Source: CALLCD01 sp039817885
GTDB lineage: Bacteria; Pseudomonadota; Alphaproteobacteria; Caulobacterales; Hyphomonadaceae
Length of the DNA stretch: 30,881 bases
Assembly: GCA_039817885.1 (NCBI GenBank)
Contig: JBCBUY010000029.1
Location: 1 to 30,881 of the forward strand
Reading direction: 5' to 3'
Shown here: piece after piece, positions 7,408 through 15,284 of the stretch
Layout of the letters: the number at the start of each line of letters is the position of its first letter
Position numbering within the stretch: position 1 is the first letter of the stretch
Program-made: the position numbers and the translations under genes
Notes under the pieces: generated by a model
Database searches by the model: none
Told to the model about the DNA's origin: nothing
What the model saw: only the letters and a program-made list of their open reading frames with translations

Positions 7408-7872
7408 ATGGCCGATCCCGAAAACACACTCATTCTAGAGACCACAAAGGGCAAAGTGACGATTGAGCTCAAGCCTGACCTTGCGCCCAATCATGTGGCC
7501 AGAATCAAGGAGCTTGCGCGCGAGGGCTTCTATGATGGGATCGTGTTTCACCGGGTGATTGATGGGTTCATGGCGCAGTGCGGCTGTCCGCAGGGTACCG
7601 GCATGGGCGGGTCCGACAAGCCTGATCTCGCCCAGGAGTTTAGTGCCGAACCGCATTTGCGGGGCACGTGTTCCATGGCGCGGACAAATGATCCGAATAG
7701 CGCGAATTCGCAGTTTTTCATCTGTTTTGAGCCGTCGCGATTCCTCGACAACCAATACACGGTATGGGGCCAAGTGACCGATGGAATGGAGGCTGTGGAT
7801 CAGCTGAAACGCGGTGAGCCGGTGCGGGATCCGGATAGTATTGTGTCCATGAAGGTGCTTGCCGATATTTGA
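7408..7872 (+). CDS. Cyclophilin-type peptidyl-prolyl isomerase, cytoplasmic
   Basis: A 154-residue enzyme that accelerates cis-trans isomerisation of proline peptide bonds. The core motifs are present: FHRVIDGFMAQCG with the catalytic Arg, then SMARTNDPNSANSQFFIC, and a Trp in YTVWGQV. There is no signal peptide, so it is the PpiB-like cytoplasmic form rather than periplasmic PpiA. The ATG at 7408 follows GGGCAGGG; an earlier in-frame start would add 16 residues not typical of the family. It lies 30 bases before chvG on the same strand and may share its transcript. Confidence 0.9.
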   Translation: MADPENTLILETTKGKVTIELKPDLAPNHVARIKELAREGFYDGIVFHRVIDGFMAQCGCPQGTGMGGSDKPDLAQEFSAEPHLRGTCSMARTNDPNSANSQFFICFEPSRFLDNQYTVWGQVTDGMEAVDQLKRGEPVRDPDSIVSMKVLADI

Positions 7873-7902
7873 GGTTCAGCCTTTGGGCGATAAGCTAAGC
7901 TG

Positions 7903-9507
7903 ATGAGCAGCTTTGTGCCCTTCAAGAACGCTTCGGGGCTGAAACCCCTTGGGTTTCTGGGGTCGCGGATTGCGCAGCTGATTCTCGCATCGAACCTTGC
8001 GGGCCTGGCAATACTGATCATTGGCGCGATGGTGCTGAATGAAATGCGGGCTGGCCTGGTGGTGGCGAAGAAGCAGGACCTTGTCGGTCAAGCGCAGGTG
8101 TTTACCAATTTGGTGGCCGAAGATGGCACAGTTGGGTCGCCCGAACCGGTCCTAGACGAGGCCGAGGCGAAGAACGTTATCCGGTCTCTTGATCTGTCGA
8201 CGTCGATACGAGCGAAGGTCTATAATCTGTCGCAGGAAGTCGTGGCGGACAGCTTCTTTCTGTCGGATAGGGTGGACGTTAGGGCGCTGCCACCTCTAAG
8301 GGAACCCGGACGGCTTCAGGTGGTCTCGGCATCCTTGTCGGAGACATTTGAAGGGCTTTTCGGTCTGCTCGTTCCAAATCGCGGCGGCGATGCTGTGCGC
8401 GCGCGAACGTTTGATCAAGAGTTCAAACTCGCCCTCGCGGGCAATGAGGCGGCAAGCCAGAGATTCTCTGAGCGGGGGCAACGGATCATTTCGGTGTCGG
8501 TCCCGATACAGCGTGTGTCGGCCGTGGTCGGTGTGCTCACCGTGGAAGCCAGTGATGTAGAAGCGATTGTCAGTGCAGAACGGGCGGCACTTGTGCCATT
8601 TATTGGCGTTGCCATGCTGGTGGCTTTGGTGACGTCGATCCTCCTGACACTCGGGATTGCTCGGCCTCTGCGCCGGCTGGCGGTGGCGGCTGATCGGGTT
8701 CGAACTGGACGGGCAGATCATCTGAATTTGCCGGCGGTGACGAAGCGTAAAGATGAAATTGGCCAGCTCGCACAGTCCGTCGATGCCATGACAGAGACTC
8801 TGTTCGAGCGCATCACCGCGAATGAACAGTTCGCTGCGGATGTGGCACACGAGTTGAAAAATCCGTTGACGTCGATCCGGTCTGCTGTGGAGACGGCGGA
8901 ACGTGTAAAAGGGGATCCAGAGGCAACAGAGCAGCTGCGCCAATTGATTGCCAAGGATGTTCAACGTCTCGATCGGTTGATCACTGACATCTCCAATGCG
9001 TCACGCCTTGAAGCTGAGGTGACACGGAGCCGTTCTGAAATTCTCGATATTGGACGGTTTCTCGCCGATATTGTTAGAACCTATAGTGCGACAGATGATG
9101 GCCGGGCGACGGTGACATTTGACGATCTGACGCGAGGCGGCGGGTTGATGGTGCGCGGGCGTGACGGACCTTTGGGTCAAGTCGTTCGTAATCTGATCGA
9201 TAATGCTCGGTCGTTTTCCCCTACAGATGGACGGGTCCGGGTGGTCTTGCGTCAAGAGGCCGATGGTCCGCAAACAGTGGCATGTGTGCTTGTGGAGGAT
9301 GCAGGGCCCGGTATCCCGGAGGATAAGCTCGATAAGATTTTTGAGCGATTTTACACCGATCGGCCGACAGGGGCTGACTTCGGAAACAATTCGGGGCTCG
9401 GATTATCGATTGTTCGGCATATTGTAGAGACCCATCGCGGGAAGGTGCGGGCGGAAAACCGCGACCAGGGGGGTGCCCGCTTCATTGTGGAATTGTCGGC
9501 AGACTAA
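7903..9507 (+). CDS. chvG: ChvG-family sensor histidine kinase
   Basis: A 534-residue inner-membrane kinase. Order of parts: cytoplasmic N-terminus, TM1 about 23-45, a periplasmic sensor of about 180 residues, TM2 about 230-252, a HAMP linker to about 305, a HisKA domain with His316 in VAHELKNPLTSIRSAVE, and an HATPase domain with N box RNLIDNARSFSP (N434), G1 DAGPG (466-470) and G2 GLGLS (498-502). In rhizobia ChvG/ExoS phosphorylates ChvI and responds to periplasmic signals such as acidity. The start at 7903 has only a weak ribosome-binding site. It is separated from chvI by five genes, and no hprK follows, unlike the conserved arrangement. Confidence 0.88.
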   Translation: MSSFVPFKNASGLKPLGFLGSRIAQLILASNLAGLAILIIGAMVLNEMRAGLVVAKKQDLVGQAQVFTNLVAEDGTVGSPEPVLDEAEAKNVIRSLDLSTSIRAKVYNLSQEVVADSFFLSDRVDVRALPPLREPGRLQVVSASLSETFEGLFGLLVPNRGGDAVRARTFDQEFKLALAGNEAASQRFSERGQRIISVSVPIQRVSAVVGVLTVEASDVEAIVSAERAALVPFIGVAMLVALVTSILLTLGIARPLRRLAVAADRVRTGRADHLNLPAVTKRKDEIGQLAQSVDAMTETLFERITANEQFAADVAHELKNPLTSIRSAVETAERVKGDPEATEQLRQLIAKDVQRLDRLITDISNASRLEAEVTRSRSEILDIGRFLADIVRTYSATDDGRATVTFDDLTRGGGLMVRGRDGPLGQVVRNLIDNARSFSPTDGRVRVVLRQEADGPQTVACVLVEDAGPGIPEDKLDKIFERFYTDRPTGADFGNNSGLGLSIVRHIVETHRGKVRAENRDQGGARFIVELSAD

Positions 9508-9511
9508 TTGC

Positions 9512-9781
9512 TCAACCTGCACAACCGGGTGGGGCTCTGCCACGGCGCGCCCGGTTCACGGTCCGGCGCGTGCAGTTCAGCGATCTGCGTGTGCGTCGTC
9601 CGGTCCCTCGAACAGCGTTGAATATGGTCAAACTGGCGAGGGCGGCAATCAGAGCGTATTCTATCGCCGTCGCGCCGGTTTCATCGTCGCGCAGGGATGA
9701 TTGATCCGTTGCGCTCTTGTCTTGAGTGCTCAAGCGAGATCCGAGCAAAAGGCTGCGCCGAGTGAAGCTATAGGTCTGCAT
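9512..9781 (-). CDS. Flp/Fap-like pilin with atypical basic tail
   Basis: About 89 residues. The segment DDETG-ATAIEYALIAALASLTIFNAV matches the Flp prepilin signature: a Gly before the cut site, Glu-Tyr at +5/+6, then one hydrophobic helix, the substrate type of the TadV/CpaA peptidase. The leader before the Gly is long (over 30 residues), and the part after the helix is short and rich in Arg (GRRTRRSLNCTRRT), unlike the usual Flp C-terminus. The reading frame could be damaged or the gene may be decaying. The upstream region has no clear ribosome-binding site. No tad/cpa secretion genes are in the window. It converges on chvG with a four-base gap. Confidence 0.45.
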   Translation of the reverse strand: MQTYSFTRRSLLLGSRLSTQDKSATDQSSLRDDETGATAIEYALIAALASLTIFNAVRGTGRRTRRSLNCTRRTVNRARRGRAPPGCAG

Positions 9782-9861
9782 AGCCACACAAATACAACTT
9801 AAAGTTTTATTTTGTCTGAATCTGCTGCCCCACGTCCGATTGTGAAGCTCTGGCTCGGGGA

Positions 9862-10404
9862 CTACTGCCTGATTGTTTCGACCGCCTCCATGACCACAAC
9901 AGGTTCGTTATCGGACACCGACTGGCTTGTTGTGTTGATAGATTTTGGCTCGGGGGTCCCAACGATGATCGGTGCGGCATAGCTGCGGCCCAGGGGACCG
10001 ATGGGAGTTTCGACCCGGGCTTGCAGATTGATGTAGAATTTGCCGGGGTCTTCTGTATCGAAGAAGACGGTCCAGGTGTGTGTATCTCCTTCAGACAAGT
10101 CGAAAGTAGCCTCATCAATTGTGGTGAACAATTCCAAGCCTTCGCCAGCTTTGGCCTTGACCCGCATGGTTCCAGATCGATGACCTTCCGTCATCGTGAT
10201 TTCCAGGGCCCCTGCGTCGCCAGGTGACAGGGGCTCCCGCAGCTCTGTGGTAAAGGTGACATTTGCGCCTGGCTTGGCTGTTGACCCGTGCTCATGGTGC
10301 GATTTCGTCGCTGCCGAATAATCATTGCTCATGTCATTTGATTCGACAGAGCAGGCTGCGAAGGAGAGCGAAGCTGCAAGGATGACGGTTCTTGAAATGA
10401 TCAT
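9862..10404 (-). CDS. Predicted lipoprotein, unknown function
   Basis: A 180-residue protein with signal sequence MIISRTVILAASLSFAAC; Cys18 is the predicted lipidation site, with Ser at +2, so outer-membrane sorting is likely. A His-rich patch (SHHEHGS) follows, then a beta-rich domain of about 110 residues containing TTELREPLSPGDAG, GDTHTWTVFFDTEDPGKFYINLQA and alternating strands, resembling an immunoglobulin-like fold. The ribosome-binding site TTAGGAGA matches that of the metalloprotease gene upstream, 11 bases away, so the two are probably cotranscribed. The His patch could bind metal, which is speculation. I do not recognise the family. Confidence 0.75.
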   Translation of the reverse strand: MIISRTVILAASLSFAACSVESNDMSNDYSAATKSHHEHGSTAKPGANVTFTTELREPLSPGDAGALEITMTEGHRSGTMRVKAKAGEGLELFTTIDEATFDLSEGDTHTWTVFFDTEDPGKFYINLQARVETPIGPLGRSYAAPIIVGTPEPKSINTTSQSVSDNEPVVVMEAVETIRQ

Positions 10405-10415
10405 AGGGCGCTCTC

Positions 10416-12164
10416 CTAATTGATGGAAAAGTCGAAACAGGCATCACCCGATGGGGCGTCGCTAAGCTCATCGGGATCTGTATTCTCGAAGTCTCTTGCA
10501 TCGACGATGAACTGTCCGGCCGGCAAAGATGCGGTGACAATTTCGACATCTGGGTCAGGACTGAAACCACCCGTAACGAAATTGCCTTGGTTGAAGATGG
10601 TGAAATCTGGATCGCGATCGAATGGTCCTGACGTGCGTTGCATGATGATGGTGAAGACGCCCGGTGTGGGGTTTTCAAGGGTGATTAGGACGCGATTGCC
10701 GAGGCGGTTTACTTCACCTGCGTCATCGATAGAGCAGATATTGATGGCCGGATCGCCAACGGTGTAGGGCACAAATATCGGCAATGATTGCGCAATACCG
10801 CCGTCATTTGTTTCGCCAGTCCCAAACTCGTCAGACCCGTTTATGTCCTGTAGCGCAAGAAGCGGGGCGAGGTTGCCGCTGGTTATACCTGGCTGTTCCT
10901 CAAGGGCTTCAACGAAGGAGAATATCGTTGTCGCTGCGTCGCTGTCGGTGAAAGTCGAGCTCGTAAAGGCATCAAACAAAGGCGCGAAACCGGCTGAGAT
11001 GGAGTCCGGGCCATCGTTTGCTGAATCGAACACGTCATACAAGATCGATTGGATCGAGGCTTCGCCGTACCAGCCATTTGCGTCGAGGAAGTCTCCAATC
11101 CCGTTAAGCTCGACATTGAAGGCAAAGCCGAGATCATCGCCGAAACCCGCATCGACATAGATAGGGTCGCCCGTAATGATCGCCGAAATCGCATTTCCCC
11201 AACCTTCGCTGAACGCCACGCGGGCATCGAGCAAGCTGTCGAGGCTGTGGGCCCCGCCAATTGTGTCATCGCGGGAAATCAGTCCCTGGAAATAGTGACC
11301 GAATTCATGGGTGATAACGTGTTCGTCGTATTCATCGGTGTCTGTGTTGATGTCCCCAAGGACAAGAATGGTTGGCGTGTTGCCAACATCGGAACCGCCT
11401 GTCGTGAAGGATGTGGAGCCAATCTCACCGTCGGAGATGTTGCCGCCTGTTGTGCGGTTGTTGATGCTCCAGAAAATCTGTAGCGCCGGGAAGTCCAGGC
11501 TCGGGCTTTGCGTCTCCACCAATCTCAGACCGTTCAGGATCTGGTCAAGTATGGCAAAGGGGGCGGCTGTTCTCGTTCCGGTATAGGCGGACACACCATC
11601 TGATCCCGACGGGGCGAAGAGATCTCGCGTGGAGTCGGTTGTGCCACTATTGGTGAGGCTGCCCTGCAGGACATAGAGCGCGTTCCCGGTGGTATTATCG
11701 AGGACCGGAACGTCCCAGCTTGCGCCTGTCGTCTGAAGGAGCCGTGCCTCGACTTCAATACGAACGTCAGTGTCTGCATCGACGTCTAATGAATATTGTC
11801 CGGAATCGCTGGTTGTTGTCGATGTCAATACCGTGCCCGCGGCGTCGACGGCTTCAACAACAACACCGCGCGCGGGCATGGGTGTTAAGTCGGCTAGGTC
11901 GAGGACGAAATCATTGTTCGCCGTGACCACTCCAACATCTTCGAATGTGACGGTTCCACTGATGGTTACGGAGCCTGAAGTCGGTGGTGGCGGCGGCGGC
12001 GGAGGTGGTGGAGGCGGAGACGCGGGCGGCGGCGACCCAACCGGTGGTGGCGCCGCTGGTGCTGGGCTGTCGTCGGACCCACCGCACGCAGACATGGCAA
12101 GTGCGAGCGTTACAGTTAGCGCAAGCTTTGCGGGCGTCTTCAATCGAGAAGGGGAGAGGGACAT
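10416..12164 (-). CDS. Lipoprotein metalloprotease with HEXXH motif and proline linker
   Basis: A 582-residue protein. Signal peptide with lipobox ending in Cys27 (AMSACGGS), a linker with about 12 consecutive prolines (about 49-61), a beta-sandwich region (65-140) resembling carboxypeptidase-regulatory or PEGA-like folds, and a zinc protease domain. HEFGH (286-290) supplies two zinc ligands and the catalytic Glu. E320 in FSEGWGNAIS is a good third ligand, which makes it gluzincin-like. The C-terminal 100 residues look like a beta domain (VEIVTASLPAGQFIVDARDFE). The start has GGAG about six bases upstream. It probably works at the outer membrane on extracellular or surface proteins. It runs divergently from the EIIA gene. 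Confidence 0.82.
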   Translation of the reverse strand: MSLSPSRLKTPAKLALTVTLALAMSACGGSDDSPAPAAPPPVGSPPPASPPPPPPPPPPPPTSGSVTISGTVTFEDVGVVTANNDFVLDLADLTPMPARGVVVEAVDAAGTVLTSTTTSDSGQYSLDVDADTDVRIEVEARLLQTTGASWDVPVLDNTTGNALYVLQGSLTNSGTTDSTRDLFAPSGSDGVSAYTGTRTAAPFAILDQILNGLRLVETQSPSLDFPALQIFWSINNRTTGGNISDGEIGSTSFTTGGSDVGNTPTILVLGDINTDTDEYDEHVITHEFGHYFQGLISRDDTIGGAHSLDSLLDARVAFSEGWGNAISAIITGDPIYVDAGFGDDLGFAFNVELNGIGDFLDANGWYGEASIQSILYDVFDSANDGPDSISAGFAPLFDAFTSSTFTDSDAATTIFSFVEALEEQPGITSGNLAPLLALQDINGSDEFGTGETNDGGIAQSLPIFVPYTVGDPAINICSIDDAGEVNRLGNRVLITLENPTPGVFTIIMQRTSGPFDRDPDFTIFNQGNFVTGGFSPDPDVEIVTASLPAGQFIVDARDFENTDPDELSDAPSGDACFDFSIN

Positions 12165-12254
12165 GAAATCTCCTAATCGTCTGGACGACACCATAATAAT
12201 GTATGTGTCGAAACAGTCCTGTATGCAGTTCAAAAGTCAACGTAACGGCTTGTA

Positions 12255-12365
12255 ATGATCGCCAAAAAATACAGGAGCAGCGATGACTGGCAGGTTAAGA
12301 TTCATGTTGCATCTGTTGGTTTCGCGGGTCATCTTGCTCAACTCGGTGGAGGAGACGAGGCCTGA
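12255..12365 (+). other. Short open frame ending on the EIIA start codon
   Basis: An ATG at 12255 opens 36 codons ending with TGA at 12363-12365, whose last base is the A of the EIIA ATG (TGATG). The C-terminal stretch reads VGFAGHLAQLGGGDEA. There is no convincing ribosome-binding site and an in-frame stop lies just upstream at 12243. TGATG overlaps usually mark translational coupling, so this may be a leader peptide or the tail of a lost upstream gene such as hprK. A second small frame with AGGAG upstream starts at 12283 and overlaps EIIA by 32 bases. Either may be chance. Confidence 0.25.
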
Positions 12366-12769
12366 TGATCGGGATAGTTGTGGTCAGCCATGGTAAACTT
12401 GCCCGCGAACTGGTCGCGGCTGCTGAGCATGTGGTGGGCGTACAGGAGCATTTTCGGGCCATTTCCATCGAGGCCGACGATGATATGGAGGCGCGACGAG
12501 CGCAAATTATCGAAACGGCAAAGGCGTGCGACCAAGGCAGCGGCGTGATCATACTGACGGATATGTTTGGTGGAACGCCCTCAAATCTTGCCATTTCCGT
12601 CATGCCGAAAGGTGAGATTGAAGTGATTGCCGGGGTGAACCTGCCGATGTTGATCAAGCTCGCTGAAGTGCGCACAACTATGGGCTTGGCAGATGCAGCA
12701 CAGGCCGCAAGTGATGCCGGGCAGAAATACATATCCATCGCCTCGCAGCTGCTTGAGAAGCGGGCCTGA
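12365..12769 (+). CDS. PTS EIIA component, mannose family
   Basis: A 134-residue cytoplasmic phosphocarrier. His9 in VVSHGKLA is the phosphorylated residue of the EIIA-Man fold. ILTDMFGGTPSNLA and the GVNLPML stretch are further family marks. It would receive phosphate from HPr, encoded seven bases downstream. No sugar-specific EIIB or EIIC gene is present; in alphaproteobacteria these proteins generally form a regulatory PTS rather than a sugar importer. The start follows GGAGGAG about ten bases upstream. Length is normal for the single-domain form. Confidence 0.92.
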   Translation: MIGIVVVSHGKLARELVAAAEHVVGVQEHFRAISIEADDDMEARRAQIIETAKACDQGSGVIILTDMFGGTPSNLAISVMPKGEIEVIAGVNLPMLIKLAEVRTTMGLADAAQAASDAGQKYISIASQLLEKRA

Positions 12770-12776
12770 CGGGCAG

Positions 12777-13097
12777 ATGGCGGTCGCTGTTCAGAAGGTG
12801 ACCATTGTCAACAAAAAGGGATTGCATGCCCGGGCCTCGGCCGCGTTCGCACGATTGGCGGGGGATTTCCGGTCAGAGATCACGGTCACCTATAATGGTC
12901 AGACCGCCAATGGAACGCATATAATGGATCTCCTGATGCTCGCTGCCCATAAGGGTGTGGAGATCGAGATCAAAGCTGACGGAATTGATGCAAGCATGGC
13001 CGTTGCCGCGCTTCAACTGCTTGTTTCCAATGGATTTGGTGAGCTTCGCGTCGACAATCGTGAGGCTTTGGGGCGAGAGAGCTCGGAGCGCGATTAG
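12777..13097 (+). CDS. ptsH: HPr phosphocarrier with His at the regulatory Ser46 position
   Basis: A 106-residue protein. The active-site motif KKGLHARAS places the phospho-His at 17, two positions later than in standard HPr numbering (His15). With the same offset, the regulatory site Ser46 corresponds to residue 48, within NGTHIMDLLMLAA, which aligns without gaps to the usual GxSIMGLMxLA. Residue 48 is His, so the target of HPr kinase/phosphorylase is absent. This fits the lack of hprK upstream. The C-terminus has a short charged extension (ALGRESSERD). The gene is tightly spaced after EIIA and shares its operon. The start ATG lacks a strong ribosome-binding site and may be coupled to EIIA. 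Confidence 0.9.
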   Translation: MAVAVQKVTIVNKKGLHARASAAFARLAGDFRSEITVTYNGQTANGTHIMDLLMLAAHKGVEIEIKADGIDASMAVAALQLLVSNGFGELRVDNREALGRESSERD

Positions 13098-13103
13098 TCT
13101 CGT

Positions 13104-13658
13104 CTATGATCCGCTTCGGGACAGTTGTCGCTGGCCTGCGGTGTCCGGTCGTTGACGCGGACGTTGGCGTTCGGCTTCCCGTTCGGTGAGACTTTTCCGG
13201 GTTGTCTTCAGCGAGGCGATGATGATTTCACCGCTCTCTTCGTCGGCCACATCCTCTGCAAAGCTCACAATGACGGCCGAGAATTCTTCTGCATTCACGC
13301 GGCGGTCTAGATTGGGGTCGAAGCGCGCTGGATTAGAGAGGCTGGCATCTCGTGTCGGCAGACCTTCTGACCAACTGATTTGTTCCAGCGGCGTCAGAAA
13401 CCCATCTCTGTTGCGGTCTGCTGTGGCAAATGCCGCTTCGATGCCGTTCATCAACTCATCATCGGACACGAGACCGTCGCGGTCGCTGTCAAAGCTGAGC
13501 AATAGGCCGCCGCCTGGAATAAGGCGTTCAGTGTTTCCAAGCTGAGGCGCGGCTTCGCGTTTGATTTCACCTTGACCCGGCAGTCGGACCAGATCTTGGG
13601 CGGATGCCGGGCCCAAACAGAAAACAAGGGGGGTGAGTAGAGGGTACAAACGCAACAT
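13104..13658 (-). CDS. Exported EF-hand protein
   Basis: A 184-residue protein with signal peptide MLRLYPLLTPLVFCLGPASA (cut near 20-21). Three EF-hand calcium loops are visible: 57-68 (DSDRDGLVSDDE), 81-92 (DRNRDGFLTPLE) and 114-125 (DPNLDRRVNAEE). The third has Arg instead of Gly at loop position 6, so it may bind weakly. The C-terminus is highly basic and Gln/Arg rich (EAERQRPRQRPDT). Probably a periplasmic calcium-binding protein; its partner is unknown. It converges on ptsH with a six-base gap and lies opposite to the PTS-ahcY direction, interrupting the usual order. Confidence 0.8.
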   Translation of the reverse strand: MLRLYPLLTPLVFCLGPASAQDLVRLPGQGEIKREAAPQLGNTERLIPGGGLLLSFDSDRDGLVSDDELMNGIEAAFATADRNRDGFLTPLEQISWSEGLPTRDASLSNPARFDPNLDRRVNAEEFSAVIVSFAEDVADEESGEIIIASLKTTRKSLTEREAERQRPRQRPDTAGQRQLSRSGS

Positions 13659-13748
13659 GGTCGATTATCTCTGACTGATTGCACCCAGCCTAAGCCCAGT
13701 GTTGCTGCAATGCCACACTTATTGTCAGTGATGAATCTAAGAATTTAC

Positions 13749-13772
13749 ATAAACATACAAACATACGTTTAT
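13749..13772. promoter_or_regulatory. Inverted repeat upstream of ahcY, possible operator
   Basis: ATAAAC (13749-13754) and GTTTAT (13767-13772) are exact inverted repeats separated by 12 bases that themselves repeat the unit ACATACAAACATAC. The site is about 83 bases before the ahcY start in an AT-rich stretch likely to hold its promoter. A dimeric regulator of methyl-cycle genes is one possibility, but the arms are short and the identity is unknown. Confidence 0.3.
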
Positions 13773-13854
13773 ATCTCTGTTGCAGACGCTATGGCTTGTT
13801 GCTAAGACGCCCCCTGTTGTCACCGACCACTTTTATGATCGAAAGGGACTGAGT

Positions 13855-15246
13855 ATGTCCGATTATGCCGTCGCGGATATTTCACTTGCTGAATTTGGCC
13901 GTAAGGAAATTGCCATCGCTGAAACGGAGATGCCTGGCTTGATGGCTGCGCGGGCCGAGTATGGCCCGAGCCAACCGCTGAAAGGCGCACGGATTGCGGG
14001 CTCGCTTCACATGACTATCCAGACGGCTGTGCTCATCCAAACGCTGGAAGCTCTGGGGGCAGAGGTGCGCTGGGCCAGCTGCAATATCTATTCGACCCAG
14101 GATCATGCAGCTGCGGCGATCGCTGATAATGGTACACCAGTTTTTGCGCATAAGGGCGAAACGCTTGAGGAGTATTGGGATTTTGCGGACAAGATTTTCC
14201 ACGGTCCCGACGGCTGGGCCCCTAATCTGATCTTGGACGATGGCGGCGACGCGACGCTCTATCTGGTGCTCGGTGAGAAGGCGGAAGCGGATCCATCTGT
14301 TCTGGATAATCCAGGTTCAGAAGAAGAGATCGCGCTGTTTGCGAAAATCAAGGATCGCATGTCGATGAGCCCCGGCTGGTTTGCCAAGACCAAGGCCGGT
14401 ATCAAAGGCGTTTCAGAAGAGACGACGACTGGGGTCATGCGACTCTATCAGATGGCCGAGCGCGGCGAGCTTGCCTTCCCGGCGATCAATGTGAACGACA
14501 GTGTGACCAAGTCGAAATTCGACAACAAGTATGGCTGTAAGGAGTCGCTCGTCGACGCCATCCGTCGTGGTACGGACGTTATGATGGCGGGCAAGAAAGC
14601 CTTTGTGGCCGGCTATGGCGATGTGGGCAAAGGCTCGGCTGCCTCTCTTTCCGGCTCCGGCGCGCGGGTGACCGTGTCTGAAGTGGATCCGATCTGTGCG
14701 CTGCAGGCTGCCATGGACGGCTTTGATGTGCAGACGCTGGAGACCATGGCCCCTGAAGCGGACATTTTTGTCACTGCCACGGGCAATAAGGATATCATTA
14801 CTGTCGACCATATGCGCCAGATGAAAGACATGGCGATCGTCTGTAATATTGGACATTTCGACAATGAGATTCAGGTTGAGGCGCTGCGGAATTTTGAGTG
14901 GACGAATATCAAACCGCAAGTCGACATGATTACGTTTCCGGATGGCAAGCGGATCATTCTACTGTCCGAGGGTCGCCTGGTGAACCTCGGCAACGCGACG
15001 GGGCATCCAAGCTTTGTGATGTCGGCGAGCTTTACCAATCAAACGCTGGCTCAGATCGAACTTCATCAGAATGCTGATAATTATGAGAACAAGGTTTACA
15101 CCTTGCCGAAGCATCTCGATGAGAAGGTTGCTCTTCTGCACTTAGAGAAACTCGGTGTTGGGCTATCTCAGCTCACCGATGAGCAGGCCGACTATATAGG
15201 CGTTGAGCAGGTCGGCCCCTTCAAGCCTGATCATTATCGCTATTAA
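13855..15246 (+). CDS. ahcY: Adenosylhomocysteinase (S-adenosyl-L-homocysteine hydrolase)
   Basis: A 463-residue cytoplasmic, NAD-dependent enzyme that splits S-adenosylhomocysteine into homocysteine and adenosine, relieving product inhibition of methyltransferases. Visible motifs: catalytic Lys219 and Asp223 in NDSVTKSKFDNKYG, the NAD loop GYGDVGKG (253-260), and the conserved C-terminus KPDHYRY. The bacterial insert of about 40 residues (around 140-175) is present, explaining the length. The ATG at 13855 follows AAAGGGA; 25 further in-frame codons upstream are not family-like. A near-perfect hairpin follows the gene. Its place after EIIA-HPr matches the alphaproteobacterial cluster, though an EF-hand gene on the other strand intervenes. 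Confidence 0.96.
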   Translation: MSDYAVADISLAEFGRKEIAIAETEMPGLMAARAEYGPSQPLKGARIAGSLHMTIQTAVLIQTLEALGAEVRWASCNIYSTQDHAAAAIADNGTPVFAHKGETLEEYWDFADKIFHGPDGWAPNLILDDGGDATLYLVLGEKAEADPSVLDNPGSEEEIALFAKIKDRMSMSPGWFAKTKAGIKGVSEETTTGVMRLYQMAERGELAFPAINVNDSVTKSKFDNKYGCKESLVDAIRRGTDVMMAGKKAFVAGYGDVGKGSAASLSGSGARVTVSEVDPICALQAAMDGFDVQTLETMAPEADIFVTATGNKDIITVDHMRQMKDMAIVCNIGHFDNEIQVEALRNFEWTNIKPQVDMITFPDGKRIILLSEGRLVNLGNATGHPSFVMSASFTNQTLAQIELHQNADNYENKVYTLPKHLDEKVALLHLEKLGVGLSQLTDEQADYIGVEQVGPFKPDHYRY

Positions 15247-15284
15247 GCACGCCTCTTGAGGGTTTCGATTCAACCGGCACGGAT

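Noticed and set aside
8296..8964. A 222-codon minus-strand frame inside chvG
   Set aside because: His/Arg/Cys-rich composition typical of antisense readings; chvG motifs on the plus strand are intact.
11982..12060. Possible CRISPR or tandem repeat
   Set aside because: It is a triplet-based run encoding prolines in an open frame, with no spacer-repeat pattern.
13685..13854. SAH or SAM-II riboswitch ahead of ahcY
   Set aside because: I could not find the conserved pseudoknot elements; only a short inverted repeat is visible.
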